Source: Salvator merianae
Taxonomy: Eukaryota; Chordata; Lepidosauria; Squamata; Teiidae
Length of the DNA stretch: 64,000 nt
NCBI GenBank assembly: GCA_003586115.2
Contig: QVOM02000073.1
Span: 24,538,175 to 24,602,174 of the forward strand
Direction of reading: 5' to 3'
The position numbers and the translations under genes were made by a program. Shown one piece after another: positions 10,961-23,359 of the stretch; within the stretch, counting starts at the first letter, position 1, and every line of letters starts with the position of its first letter. The notes below the pieces were generated by a model. That model saw only the letters and a program-made list of their open reading frames with translations. It was not told where the DNA came from and searched no databases.

Positions 10961-11380
10961 ATCCATTAGGGGTCCTGATGGCAGCAACAAGCAGCTGCTG
11001 CAATGGGGATGGGAGGACCACGACCAAATGGTCAAAGCGCCCAACCAGTCCTCCTTGCCTCCCAAAACCTTTCCTACATGGAAATGCCATTGCCAAGTCT
11101 GAAATTCCTGGCTGGGGGTGCCAGCTGGGAACTGGAAGTTGGGGCATGTACACTGTACACAGCCTGGTAATTTGGTGCATGAATCAGCATGGTAGTGATA
11201 AAGCAGTCCACACGTCACCCCCCACGCTGACACCTCTGAAAGAGGTGACCTCAGAATGAGAAATCCTGCTCTGCAGAAAGGGTCACTCCTTTTGGAAACC
11301 TGAGTGGGAGGCATCTACATCTGAATCAACGATATGAGGACACCCTTCCCCCTGGCCACCCATGGGTTGGCCATTATTCG

Positions 11381-11640
11381 TTGTTTGGACACTGCTTGAG
11401 ACTACAACTCCAATCAGCAGAGCTGCACTGGCTAGGACTGACAGATGTAGTAACTGACAGTAACTGTATCCTCAAACAAATGGAGGCTAGCTTTGCAAAG
11501 GTTGTCCTAAGGGGTAGTGAGTTCCTTGTAATGGATGGGAAGAAGACGACTTCTATGTTTTTCTCTAAACTACGAGTACAAAGATTTTCTGCTGTAGATT
11601 TCCTGGAAGTGTAACTACAATGCAAGATATTGGATTTCTA
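11381..11640. mobile_element. Reptile MITE fragment (ACTACAACTCCAATCAGC end)
   Basis: GACTACAACTCCAATCAGCA at 11399 matches the signature end of a common squamate nonautonomous element. The other end is decayed, so the right boundary is approximate. Confidence 0.4.
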
Positions 11641-12149
11641 TTCAAGACAAGTATACTAGGGAATTAAATAATTTGATTCATATGCCTTGCTCCCTCTTGG
11701 AGCAACGTGTGGTAGAGGGCAAGCTCTTACCACAGCAAATGTTTTCAGGGCAAGGTTACCTGCTCAACCTCCTTTGTTTGCTGTATCTAATTTCAGGAGG
11801 CAGCCTAATTTGCAACACAATGAGGTCTATATTGCAAGCAGCTGAGAAGGAGAAAGTGTCACCTTGGGCCATCGGAGGCAGACTGCCAAACAGAATTTGA
11901 CAATAAACCTTCATTTCAAAGCCTAGTTTAGGATCAGCCAATAAAGCCGAGTTCTTACCTCCAGTTTGGAATATGAGGAAAGTCAACGATGTTCTTTTGT
12001 GTGTGTTGTAGAAATCTCAGGGACAGGCAATCATCTACAAAATCTGTACTCGAGGGATAAGACAAAGGGTCCCATTGTGCCAGATGGTCTCTAAGACTTC
12101 ACTTTCTTCTTGCAAGTTTGCAAAGAGAATCTAGTAATCCAGGGTTTGA

Positions 12150-13295
12150 TATTTATTTATTTATTTATTAAAAACAATCAGTGATTGTACCGCAGTTTAC
12201 AAAAATGAAAATTCTTCCATGTGGATTGCATGGACAGGTCTATATGGGAGCAAGATGCTCATTTAGGTGTTTAGTACACAAGTCATTCAGGGGTTTATAA
12301 GTCAACTGAATACCTTGAATCCAGTCCAACAGCAAATTAGCAACCAGCATAGTTCCTTTAGAACCAGAGTGATGTACGTCTAGCCATCAGTAACTGTCAA
12401 TAGCCTTGTTGCATTCTGCACTATCTGCAGCTTCCAAACTGTCTTCAAGGGCAGCTCTGTTTAAGGGCATTATAATAGTTTAATCTGGAAATTATCAGAG
12501 CATTGATTACTGTGATCAGCTATCTCTGTTCAGAAAGCTGGTGAACCAGCTGGAGTTAAAAGTAAGTACCACTGACCAGTGCTGTCACCTGGGCTTCAAG
12601 TGACAAAGATGAATCGAGGAGTACCCCCTGACCTATCTCTTCCAGGACATCTCCCTACTTGTATGAACTCAAGAGGCTATGATACACAGAACTTCCATCT
12701 TGTCTGGATTTGGCTTCAATTTATTGGTCCACATTTGGTCTGTTATTACCTCCATCGAAGTCAAGGACCTGAACTTCTTCCCCTGAATTGGATGGAGAGA
12801 TAAAGCCAGATGTCATCAACATACTGATGACACTTCACAAAAAATTCCTGATAGCCACTCTCTGTAGCATCATACAGATGTTAAAAACCATGGGACATAA
12901 GACTGGCCCCTAAGGAACTCCCATGGTATTTATCAAATCTCCCATAACTCCTCTCTGGTTTTGACTTGGAAATAGGTGTGGAACTATGCACTTTAGTGTC
13001 CCCAGCTCCCAATCCTTTAGCATCAAGAGGAGAACCAGCAGGGCTATATTTCTTCTATCCTACTCTCAACGAAGAGCAACCAAGGAGTTTCAGTACTACA
13101 CCCAGTACTGAAGCCAGATTGATATGGATCCATATAATCTGCTTTCTCCAAACATGCTTTAAACAGAACCACCTTCCATAGTAGCTCGCTCAAGTAGGGG
13201 ACAACAGTAACTGAACAGTAATTCTTCAACACTTCTAGGCCCAGAGAGGTCTTTTTGGGGAAGGGACACACCACTACTTTTTAAAGAAAGAGTGG
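12150..13295 (-). pseudogene. L2/CR1-clade LINE reverse transcriptase, broken
   Basis: On the minus strand, reading down from about 13270, the translation contains a segment ending DYMDPYQSGFSTGCSTET (the typical YLDPFQSGFR-GH-TET region). It then gives FNIYMMLQRVAIR, the catalytic box CHQYVDDIWLYLS (Y-V-D-D at 12823-12812) and KLKPNPDKMEVL. The order matches L2/CR1 ORF2 palm to thumb. Several frame shifts and stops break it. The (ATTT)n run at 12152-12168 is its 3' tail. Confidence 0.85.
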
Positions 13296-13859
13296 GACAT
13301 TGCTCTCCTTCAATGAGTTATTCCCCAGTTTCTGAACCCACAAATACTCAGATAGCTATCAGCCATGATAAGCATATGGATGGTAAGACATTAGCAAGTA
13401 CCACTTTAAATTTTGTTGATAAGATAAAGCTGTATTCCAACAACTTTTTTTAAAAAATAACCTATACTGTTCCTAAGACCTAAGAGGTTTTTCCCCATTT
13501 ACACACAATCTGTATGCACTGAAACTCTTTGAGATTAGTGAAAATTTTGCAGTCAACCAGAAGTAGATTTAGCCCAACAGTCCTGCAATATTATACTTTC
13601 CCACAGTACTGTGCAGTATTGTATTTCATTTTGCAATGTCCAATCCATTCCTGCTGAAGAGCTACAGCAATTCCAATTCAGAACATTTTCTCGCAGTTTC
13701 ATATTTTATTAGTTAACGTGCAATTCAGTGCAAAAAGATACTTTTTAAAACACAATCAAAAGCAAAGGGATGTAGTTGAAAAGTAACAGAGTGAGGAAAT
13801 TGTGTTTTAGAACATTCCTCCAGCTTGGAGAGGCAGGCAGGATGCCTCTAAAGGCCATT

Positions 13860-13995
13860 TGCAGGGAATCAAGAGCAAGTGAAAGTTTTGCCCTTGTCTT
13901 CTGCTTGAGATGCCCAGAAGCAATTGGTGGGCAACTGTGTGAGACAGGAGGCTGGACTGGATGGGCCATGGCCTGATCCAGCAGGGCTCCTCTTA
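13860..13995 (+). mobile_element. 3' end of a CR1-like LINE
   Basis: GGCTGGACTGGATGGGCC followed by CCTGATCCAGCAGGGCTC is the 3' signature of a CR1-like repeat very common in reptiles. Fragments of the same family lie at 19785 and, inverted, at 29270-30600. Confidence 0.65.
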
Positions 13996-14146
13996 TGTTG
14001 TTGAAGGTGCCAGCAGCCAGTGTGTATCAAAATCCTGGAATGTATATCTCCTCCTATTTTCCCAATCAATCACCTTTTGGCAGGTATGGGAGAGGAGAGG
14101 GTGTGGGAGGGAAATCAAGTTCCCGAACAGATAACTGTGGAATGTT

Positions 14147-14636
14147 AACTTTTCTCAAAAGTTTTGACCAAGGAGATTTTTTAATGCATTGGTATAGAGT
14201 TTTAGGGTTGAAGAAGGTGAAGGAGTTTTATTTTGAACAATTAATACTGTCAGCGTTATCAGTATAGTGTATGGGTGGAAGGAGAGTACCAAATGGACAT
14301 TGGAGAAACGGAGGTATTATTTACTAGATGCAATGAGGTTTCAAATATTAAGTAACAATAGATTAAGGTTAGAAGGGCAAACAGTATATGGAGATTTGAG
14401 AGGAAAATGGAAGGGGCTAGTGGGATATTTGGTGAAGGAATTGGGGAGTGACCAGGAAAAAAATCGGGTACTAGTAACCTTCCATATGTACTAGATTAGG
14501 TTAGGGGGGTGGGTTCACCGAGGGAGGGAGCATAAATGTATCAAGTTGTGGGATTTTCAATGTTTTATTTGTAGTTTGTTTTGATTTTGTAAAATTTAAA
14601 AAAATGAGAAAAATTAAAAAAAACTTTTCTCAAAAG
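14147..14636 (+). mobile_element. 5'-truncated LINE insertion with perfect 15-bp target duplication
   Basis: AACTTTTCTCAAAAG occurs at 14147-14161 and again at 14622-14636. Between them lies a 460-bp insert ending in an A-rich tail, the hallmark of target-primed reverse transcription. The insert keeps open frames, including KRRYYLLDAMRFQILSNNR and GKWKGLVGYLVKELGSD, which look like the end of a LINE ORF2 (L1-type is my best guess). Confidence 0.85.
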
Positions 14637-15699
14637 CATGTGGTGGATACACACAGCAAGATAGGTGGGAATGTCACTAGAAAATGAAGAGAATTTAGGA
14701 AAGTTTCACCAACTGTGTTACTGAGCCAATTTCTGGTCTACAAACCACAGCTGAATTTTGTGGTAAGCACTGGAAAACCTGGGAAGAAACAGTCTTACCT
14801 AATGTCAGCTTCCCGATTCTTGAATGACATTGAGCTGAAACTCTGAGGGGACTTCAGTTCAATTCATCCCTCTTATTCCCTGGCCAGGAGCCTGGAAAAT
14901 ACTAGTGCCCTCAATACCAGCGAAGGTTAGGACCATGCTTCGATGAAGCCAGTGACTTATCCTGAACAACTGCATCCTTTTCTTCTTCCCGTTATTTTTT
15001 ACTTTTGGGAGGCAACAGTTGATGAAGTCAAAGCATGAAACTATTATCTACACAGTCACTTATGTATGTACATCTCTCGCAACTCTCACCTTTAAAGAGT
15101 GACCCTTGAACAAGTAACTGTAACATGATATCTTGCAGTCTGTGGGGGAAAAAACCCCATAACAAACTAGGCCTACATATCCAAAGCTCTGGTGGCAAAC
15201 AGCCAGAGATTAATTTGATCCAGGATGCAACTCTACAGCATGTTTTAAAATACCTAAGCCCTTGAGTGACGAACAAGGTGCTTCTGACCACATGCAAAAA
15301 CCCACTTCTCTGATTAGCAATAATTCCCCGTACGTCTTGGTTGGTGAAACAGGCTTTCAGACTTAGCCTGGGTGTCTGCTCCTTTCTGCATTAATGTCGG
15401 TTGTAAGATCTGCTTCTCTCTCCAGATAGCATCTCCTGTATATTCTAAATGAAACTATAGAGTCTGCCTGCTTACAAGTCCTTTCTCAAACTGAATGCAT
15501 TATACAGGCCTCTCTATCAGGAGGATGTAGCTGTCACTGCACGTCTGTTGTGACAGGTACTCATGTGCTTACAGAAACCAGCCAGGAGGATTTCGGCTGC
15601 AGTCCTGCACGTGCTCATCTGGAAATAAACGCAGAGGGGCTTGCTTCTCAGTAGACATGCACTGGTTTCCAAACTCTTAGTGGGTCCACAGCAGTTAAC

Positions 15700-16140
15700 T
15701 GAAGGGCCTTTCTGCACAGGGCAGTACACTGGGCCATTGACCACTTCTGGGCCTCTTCTGTCTGTATCTTAGGCTCTCTCTGCACTTACCTGCTGCAAAT
15801 TCGGATCAGTGGGTCCAGATTAGCCCAGCCCACTGACCTGGATCACAGGGAGGCATGGGCTGGATCAGGGCTGCACTAATGACACTGATCCAGATCAGCC
15901 CATGCCACAGCTGTAAAGCTTGTGGGAGCTTTGTGGCTGCACCCCCACACCTCCAAAGGCTAGGAACGAAAGTTCCCATTTTGTCCATCCCCACTGCACC
16001 AGTTCCAAACCTCTGGATCCAGCGTGGGGGCTTGCACAGAACAGGCTCTCCCAATGCAGACAGCCTTGTTCTGCTTCAGGAACCATCTATCCCAGCCTGG
16101 GATGGATTGCTTATGCCAGACTGGAGTGTCCTGCTCTAGT
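15700..16140. mobile_element. MITE remnants with CTTTCTGCAC / CTCTCTGCACTTACC ends
   Basis: Two left ends of the MITE A/B type occur at 15703 (GGGCCTTTCTGCACAGGGC) and 15770 (GGCTCTCTCTGCACTTACC). A subterminal hairpin follows at about 15853-15908 (GGCATGGGCTGGATCAG against CTGATCCAGATCAGCCCATG). The right terminal repeat is not seen. Confidence 0.5.
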
Positions 16141-16512
16141 CTACTGCAAATATGGCTTACGAGTATTCAAATTAATTAAAAGCTTTTTCCATACTGCACA
16201 TTTTTTAAAATACCAGAAGTTGGTACAAACCAAAGATAAATATTTTTTATTCTGTTTCTCTTGTTGCTTGGAAGTATTAGAATTAAAAAAAAGGAGGTAA
16301 TTGGCATGACCCAATACAGTCCTTCAAATAATTAACCTTGTTTGAAGATCCTCCACACCCACAGACCTAGGTGCTTAGGTGCTTTGGAGAAAAGGGTTCA
16401 TTTAATTCTGCGTGTCTGAAAGTCTGGGCGCTGCCAAAGGACTGATTTTCACCAGGGTGGAAGTTCCATCCTCTCTAAAGTCTTTTTTTTTTGTTCTCAA
16501 ATCTCATTGCTA

Positions 16513-16637
16513 GGTTGCATCCAGACATCACTCATTTATTCCACTGTATTTGGATATTCTGGAAGAAAACAGGACATTATGCTTTATTCCAGAAGATCCA
16601 AATATAGTGGAATAAACGAGTGACATCTGATGCAGTT
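16513..16637. mobile_element. Palindromic MITE (GCATCCAGACATCACTC ends)
   Basis: The left arm 16514-16562 and the right arm from about 16584 to 16635 are reverse complements at most positions (ATTTATTCCACTGTATTTGG against CCAAATATAGTGGAATAAAC). The end GCATCCAGACA is shared with the element at 28434. Confidence 0.75.
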
Positions 16638-17539
16638 CTCATCAGTTGACTATTTTTGTGGGGACAGTACAGTATTGAAGAGTTGCTTGCAATTAAAAAA
16701 AATATGGTTATTCTAAAAATCCAGAGAAATGCATAGATTTTCCCTCTCTGCTTCTCCTTCTGCTGCCTTATATTAACAGAAGAATAAAAAAAGAAAAAAC
16801 TCGTCAGCTTGCTATGAAGGTAAAAAGTAAACTAAGTAGAAATTATTTTTTCTCCCACTGGTCCCAATCCATTGGGACGAAATGTAAACAAGCTTAATAG
16901 GCATTGCTACAGAAGAAACTGTGGCAGTAGAGAAATGTCTTTGCGAGGAAACTGTTTTTTAAGCTTTCCTTCCCGACTTGTCGGGGACCGCCAGACTACA
17001 TGAGACACAACTGCAGGCTGTTTATAACGTGACTTCGCTTTCCTGGGTATAAACATCATTGACCACAATGGGCCTTCCTTTTCAGTAAAGATGGTTAGGG
17101 TTTCACTGCCAGCTAAGAACGTCCTAAGTGCCTCTAAAGGATTCCGGATCGGGATGAGAAGGTGTTCTTGTTTAGGGAACAACTTGCTCTCGCCTCTAGA
17201 GTCACCTCTTGTCGTTAAACCAAAATAGGCTAGATGCCTTGCGATACCCAAAAAAAAGCATCAAAACGGGAGCCGCTACTTGCTCAGCCTTTTAAATCTC
17301 TTGCTAGTTCTGCCTTTCACTCTATATTCCACAATAGTTAACATGGAAGAACACATAGCCTCATTCCATTCTCATAATCCGCAAACACGATCCGCTTCCC
17401 ATTGTACTCATAAGCGTACATGTGCGTGTGGATGCGGGAGGCAAGCAATTTTGGGAGCCACCTAGTTTGCAAGCGAGGTACGCTGATAACTGAATACGAG
17501 AGCTAGAGGTATATTTGTCTGCTGCTAAGTGCCTGAGTC

Positions 17540-18260
17540 AGTCACCCTCGTCTGGAGAACCAGAAATCGTTTGCCCTTCGCGTCCCTGGAAATGCACTTA
17601 CCTTGTCTGACTGCAAAAAAGGACACGATTGGGACCACGGACCCTGACCTTTTTGTAACCCCGTGCTGCCTTAGCACAATCGCCGACGTCAGTTGAGCCC
17701 GAAATCGGTAGCTTGTTGGCGATTGTTGTTGCTTACCTGGAACCAGAACCGGCAAGGCTGCGATGTTCGGGTTTTGCAGAGCGCGGGATTTCCCCCGATC
17801 TTGTCTCTTCTGAAGCTTGAACCAAGAGCGGAGCGGTACCACTCTGTGCTGCCGTCGCCGCGCTCTGCTTGGGAGGAATGGAGCCACGAAGTCTCTCTCT
17901 CTCTGCTGCAGCAGTAACAGGCAATCCCTCGCTTCTCTGCCCCCACCCCGCTCACCCTCTCTCCCTCCCTTCTTTCAATGCACCCACGAGGCGGCCCGGC
18001 AGGGGCCTTCTGTGGGCACTGCAAGTGAGCGAGAGGCGTGCCACGAGCCGAGGAGGATACCCACCCGCCGCCCCGACGAGGCAGACAAGGGGATCGCCAG
18101 CCAGCCAGCCAGCCAGGAGCTTCGGGTCTCTCTCGCCTCGCCTCACGAAGATCCTCCTGCCTGCTTCTTGCTGCAGCCGCTAGAGCACATGCACAGCGCG
18201 CCAATTTTCAGGCGCGACAGCGTGCGAATTACTCTGGGGGAAGAGGAAATAAGTAGCCCG
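17540..18260. promoter_or_regulatory. CpG-rich island, probable promoter
   Basis: A GC-rich block dense in CpG inside AT-rich DNA, with CT-rich and GC-box-like runs. The minus strand carries strong donors at about 17741 (CCAG/GTAAGC) and about 17604 (ACAAG/GTAAGTG), the second preceded 9 bases earlier by a TTTTTTGCAG acceptor. It could supply the untranslated leader of the riboflavin-binding protein gene 8 kb downstream, or belong to an unseen noncoding transcript. The long open frames across it look like chance products of high GC. Confidence 0.55.
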
Positions 18261-18639
18261 TTATCCTGCCTCATCATTAGCCCTTAGTCCCAGGGCATAT
18301 TCCTCACCAGCACCGTCTCAAATACTGTCGGTGGGTGGGTAGTTCGCGTACAGCAGGGCAAAAGCATGGCAACTTGCTACATGAAGGCTTTGCCTGCTAC
18401 ATCGGGCGAAAAGCCCGTCATGCGTCCTGTCGCGTCAACAAGCAGAAATGTATGGTGTTTTGCCCCGAGCATTTGCTCAATAGCGATATAAATAGAATAT
18501 GTGTGGACACTGATCTCGGTGGGCGCCGAATCGAACAGCCCTTCTGCAAACACTGACTGTGTGCTGGCCGCATTCTGAACACATTGCGGCAGTGGGGATC
18601 TTTAGTGAAGATAGGGCTTTATTCTGCGGCGTTTCCCCT

Positions 18640-18850
18640 GTAACTGCCAGAGGGGAGCGAAGCCAGATTGCCAAACTGGGATCACGGAGTTCTTGGGTTC
18701 GAATCCCCATTTTACTACAAAAGTTTGGGCCAGTCATTGCCTCTCAGCTCAGCCTGCCTCGCAGGGCTGTTGTGAGGATAAAATGGAAGGGAGGAAAGTC
18801 GTGTTTGCTGCCTTAAGTGCTTCTAAATTGAGGTGGAGTGTAAACTGGCT
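18640..18850 (+). mobile_element. MIR-like tRNA-derived SINE
   Basis: A B-box-like GGGTTCGAATCCCC at about 18696 is followed by GGGCCAGTCATTGCCTCTCA and GCAGGGCTGTTGTGAGGATA, the conserved core of MIR-like SINEs. Not a functional tRNA, because no cloverleaf can be drawn around it. Confidence 0.75.
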
Positions 18851-19011
18851 ACCCTACAACACAGTGGGATAAAAGGACAATGCAAATAAATAGAACACAG
18901 CAGGAGATTAATTCTAGTCAGTCAATCATATTTACTGTAAGCCTTCATAATGGGATTAATTTCCAAAATTAACAACCTAGGTATTAAATCTGTGCCAAGA
19001 CCTTGCCAGCT

Positions 19012-19110
19012 CATTCTTTATTTATTTAAGAATTTATATCCCGACCTCCCACGAAGGTCCCAGAGTGGTTCACAACAAGAAAACTATAAAATATATTTAA
19101 AATATTTAAA
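19012..19110 (-). mobile_element. L2/CR1 3' tail
   Basis: TTTATTTAAGAATTTATATC is repeated from the start of the window, followed by GGTCCCAGAGTGGTTCACAA, which recurs in part at 53708. This is the reversed 3' tail of an L2/CR1-like LINE. Confidence 0.65.
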
Positions 19111-19779
19111 ATCTTGCCTTGTGACTTGCCCTACAGAAATGTGTGGGTGCTTTTTGCACTTACTTAGTAGTTAGAAGCAAAGAAAGTTCATTCTGAATGT
19201 GCACAGAAATCCATTAGTTATATTTTATTTGTGTGACGTATGTTAAATGTTAATGCTTTGATACCTGGCACCAAAAAAGGTTACCAAGGTTTGTAGGAGG
19301 GCTCATTCAGATTAAACCCAAAGGGCCTTGCTTTTTGAACACCTGAGTGCACAGCCTGGTAGCTAGGTCTCCTTGCAAGGTCTCCTATTGCAAGGAAGTG
19401 GGAGAAAACTGTTCCATTAACTACACTACAGACGTATTGTCAGCACATTAGTATATTGATTCTTCAGCACCAAATTTCAACGCAGAGGCAGTATTGATTT
19501 CTTCACCTAGCTTGCCCTTGTCTTCCCTTAGGCACTGGATGCTGCCCATATGACAAAACTGATCCTGAATTGCCACAAAGCATTAAAAGAATAAGGGGGA
19601 GCCTGTGAGGCCCCCCTATTCTATATAAAATAAAAGAGACTGCCGATACCCTTGGTTTCAACTCACTGTTTACCTTCCCTTGCCATTTCTTGCAGCTAAT
19701 TAAGCTGAATGACAAAAAGAGATTTAGAACAGAGAAAGTATTTCCTTGTGCAGCACATAGTTCAGTTATGTCATTCATA

Positions 19780-19960
19780 CCAGCAAGATGTCATGATGGC
19801 TGCCAGCATAGGAAACTTTAAAAGAGAACTAGACAAATCCATGGGCAATATTAGCATCTGCTAACTTTTGTGACTATGTGATGCCTCCAAAACCAGAGGC
19901 ACTTTGCTTGTTTAATAGCTGCCCTAGGCGAAGGGAATTCACACAGCACCTGCCTGTAGA
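19780..19960 (+). mobile_element. CR1-like LINE 3' fragment
   Basis: GAACTAGACAAATCCATGGG and the AGAGGCACTTTGCTTG segment belong to the same CR1-like family as 13860 and 29270-30600, just upstream of its 3' end. Confidence 0.55.
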
Positions 19961-20705
19961 CTGTTCAGGACGTATGTGCCTGGCTATTGTGTGAAGGAAG
20001 ACGGAAGTTTCTATCTTTCATAAGCTCCAGTATAATTATTCCCTCTGTCTTAGGACTCACTGATCATTGCAGCTTTATGCAGCTGAGTTGTTTTTCAGCT
20101 GCTGGCAGCAGGAATTGAAGTCTACGGGAAGAAATTAAGGGAGACTTAAAAACTAATTAAAGCTGAAATAAGGCAAACATTGATTCTCTCGAATTGTCTG
20201 TGCTTGCTTTAAAATGCCTTTATATACTCGCTGGCTGAGCCTTGATATTTATCCACTTGGAATTAATGGTAAGGATACCTGACATTCTGTTGAGTGAGCA
20301 TCCTGCAGTATGGAGGTATGTATATAGAGTAAATGTCATGAGGTTGATTTCTTTTCTCTTTCTTTAATTAGGGAATGAAATTATCCTTGCTCTTTCCCAT
20401 ACCATTGTTTATTCACTGTGTTGCTCTTACTTTACTTCTGTCTGAGATGGCGGCATCTGACTCCTTTCAAGAATAATTTTCAAAGACTGTTTGTCCCTGG
20501 GCCCAAGAAATCAGCAGTACAAAAGCAATTCTCCAGCTAAAGAAAGAAAAGAGGCAGGCTGATGGCCCATCCTCCACAACACGCACAAAACCTGCCTTAA
20601 GCCAAACCAAGCAGCTTTCTAAAAATAACCACTCTATAGAGCCTTATTGCATTGATGATAGGGCAAATATAAAAAATGGGGATGCCATGCTTTTAGAAGT
20701 TGAGG

Positions 20706-21099
20706 GTGTCTCCAGATGCAAGTTAAAACCTGCAATTCCTCTGGGACTATATTGGGAATGCCAGATGTAACTGTCGGGATAGGGAGGCGATATCTCATAA
20801 TTTTGCTATTACGAGAAATCTGGCAACAATGCTGGGTTTCCCATAACAGCAAAGCTTACCTGGTGTCCACTAGCTTGTTTCATTATAATCCCACTTGTCG
20901 GTACCCAGAAATCAGCCTACTGCATGAAAAACAAAGGAAAGGCAGAGTGGGCGATTGCCTGGCTTCTGGGTTGCTACAAGTGGAATTATAATGAAACGAA
21001 CTGGCAGACACGCAGGTAAGCTTGCGATTGCCTCTCATGTCTGACAGAGGCAGCAAGAGGCAATCACGGGATCTTTTTTAGATCCTATGCTTGTCTTTT
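20706..21099. mobile_element. MITE C second copy
   Basis: It shares TGCTGGGTTTCCCATAACAG, a TTACCTGGTGTCCACTAGC-type segment and AAGAGGCAATCAC with the copy at 10546. The left end is GGGTGTCTCCAGATGCAAG. The right terminal repeat is lost where the next palindromic MITE begins. Confidence 0.6.
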
Positions 21100-21315
21100 G
21101 GGCTGCGTTCACACCTAAGTTTTAATCTGGGTTCGATCCACTTTCAGAGTAAGAGAACACATCAGCAAAGTGTCAGACTGTTTTCTGTCAGTATTATCTA
21201 ACCCAGAAAATCCACCTTTGGGTTAGATAATGCAGAAAGATAATGACTCATTCGTTTGCTGATGTGTTCTGAAAGTGGACTGAAGCTCAATTAAAACATA
21301 GGTGTGAACGCACCC
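21100..21315. mobile_element. Near-complete palindromic MITE (GCGTTCACACCTA ends)
   Basis: GGGCTGCGTTCACACCTAAG on the left pairs with ATAGGTGTGAACGCACCC on the right. Inside, AGAACACATCAGCAAA pairs with TTTGCTGATGTGTTCT, and ATTATCTAACCC with GGGTTAGATAAT. The whole 216 bp therefore folds into one long hairpin. Confidence 0.85.
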
Positions 21316-21699
21316 TTAGAAGAGATGAGCAGGAAGCAAGGACCTTAACTCTTTCATTTCTTGGATTTGTGGTTTATAGGTACTATCAGGGCCTCTAACA
21401 GGGGCCAGTACGGCCACTAAGCCCTGGCCTCAAATTTATAGGGGCTTCAAATTCTTTGGAGTTGTTTTCGAAGTGCAGTGTTAAAAATATAAAATATCTC
21501 ATTCCTTAAACTTTTTTTGCTGGGCCATCATTTAATATCTGGATCTTATTATTCCTGTTTCTTACTGTTCCTAATAGGATTCCTGGTGAGAACTTGTACC
21601 AGTCTTAATGGATGGTGTTTTGGGATGGCTGCCCTAATTCTGCCTAACAGGATGACAGACTAAAGGCATGAAATAAAGACCAAAGATCTGTACAGTATT

Positions 21700-21862
21700 T
21701 TCCATGGAATGTACTTTTTCTTTTTCTATAACTTGTTTCCCCCCCTTTTTTTTGCATTTTATGTTTAATTTAATTATGTACTGTATTTTGTTGCTGTTAT
21801 TTTGTTGTATCCCTCCTTAAGCATTTACTTCTGGAAAGGTGGCGTACAAATAAATGGATAAA
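21700..21862 (+). mobile_element. L2/CR1 3' tail
   Basis: The TTTAATTATGTACTGTATTT run and GGTGGCGTACAAATAAATGG are a typical LINE 3' end in the plus sense. Confidence 0.5.
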
Positions 21863-22984
21863 ATGACATTTGGAATTTTGAGGGTGTGCCATGGCTGGCT
21901 AATTCCATCTAGGGAAGATCCAAGCAAACCCTCAGAGTCAAGCTTGCACTCTGAAATACTACATTGTCACCTCATTCCACAATACTTCCTGAGCTTTCGG
22001 GAAAAAAATAGTGTTTTGATATTTTGCCCCACTGAATTTTACAAGACTCAAGTCACAAGTAGAGTTTATACAGATGTCTAATGGGTCACTGTTAGCAGTA
22101 ATGCTGTAAACAGACTGTTTTGTTTCTTCTTTATTGTACAGATTCCCACAATTACCAAGACACCGTCCTTTATTAGCAAAGCCTGGCTTAAGTACATGCT
22201 GGGAAGCCACTGATGACAGGTGACAGAATTTAAGCATGTTGTCAATATGCCAAGAAATTAGGAGAGACTATTGGGGCCAGAGAATGCTCAGTACGCAGGA
22301 TTTGCTCCGTAATCCAGACCAGGGGCAACCTGAAACTGTTGTTTACTTCAGAGACACAATTAATGAAGGCATCTGTGAGACCCCCCCACCGTTGGGAGCT
22401 GTTCAGGGGTACTTTGCTGGCAGGACATGCAACATTAAGTTTAAAAGATGTCGGCTTCATAGGCGTGACTAAAAATTTAGGACAATGGATCCTTGCTTCA
22501 CTGGGTCTATCATGTAACCAAACTTATCCTCGGGCAAGGCATGCCTTTATCATTTCAGATGGTTTTCTCTGAAATAATGTTTCTTTTCATTACCATTTGA
22601 CAATGTTAATGTTTGCTGTGCTCCTTGATAGTCCAAGATAACAACATTTCTATATTTAGGACCTCAGAACACAATGTGTTTGATTCAGGCTTTCCCCTGT
22701 CACATCGATTATTATGTTTACAGTGCCTTAAATAGCTAGAAGAGCAAAAGAAGAGTCAAGCTTGTTAGCTGAGCTGCAATCCTTGCTAATCTTCAGGATG
22801 TCAGCTATGGTGTCCTCTTTTTCACCTACCTGTCCTTATCATTTGTGAGAATCAACTCGGAGGGTGAATTTTCTGAAAGAGTTGAGCACAAATGACTATA
22901 GTAAATGACTAGTATGCAGACATTCATTTTCTTTTGGCACTAATCATATTTTAAGTCTAGCCACTGTAATTGAGAGCATTCCTT

Positions 22985-23240
22985 GTGATAGAAAATGCAG
23001 TATAAAATAGATTACTTTATAAGAGAGCTGGTGTAGTGTTATTGTATATGTGCCACAAGGTTCCTTGTTGATTTTTGCTTGAGCCAGAAACTCACCAAGG
23101 AATATTACTCAAGCTGCTGCATCTCAACCCTCCATCTCTATTGTGGGGATTATAATACTGGCCTACTTTACAATGATGTTGTAATGTTTACTGGGACAAT
23201 AGAGCTTTATATGGCTGAAATATTCATATAGTGCAAAGCA
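22985..23240 (+). mobile_element. MIR-like SINE
   Basis: The head GAGAGCTGGTGTAGTG and the core with GGGGATTATAATACTGGCCT and GATGTTGTAATG match the squamate MIR-like SINE layout, diverged. Confidence 0.6.
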
Positions 23241-23359
23241 AGGATGCTTCTTAATATCTTCTCTCTTTCCCCACTTCCTCTATAATTTGATTAACAGGCA
23301 TAACAAATCTACAGTGTTGATAAACCAAGCATCATGGTTTGCCAACATTTTAATTTAGG

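Noticed and set aside
10718..11314. 198-codon minus-strand open frame
   Set aside because: It starts in unique DNA and runs through the right part of a MITE. No protein signature.
17689..18204. 171-codon minus frame and several plus frames in the CpG island
   Set aside because: High GC removes stop codons by chance. The frames overlap on both strands and resemble no protein.
18660..18720. tRNA-like B box (GGTTCGAATCCC)
   Set aside because: No acceptor stem or anticodon arm around it. The following text is the MIR-like SINE core.
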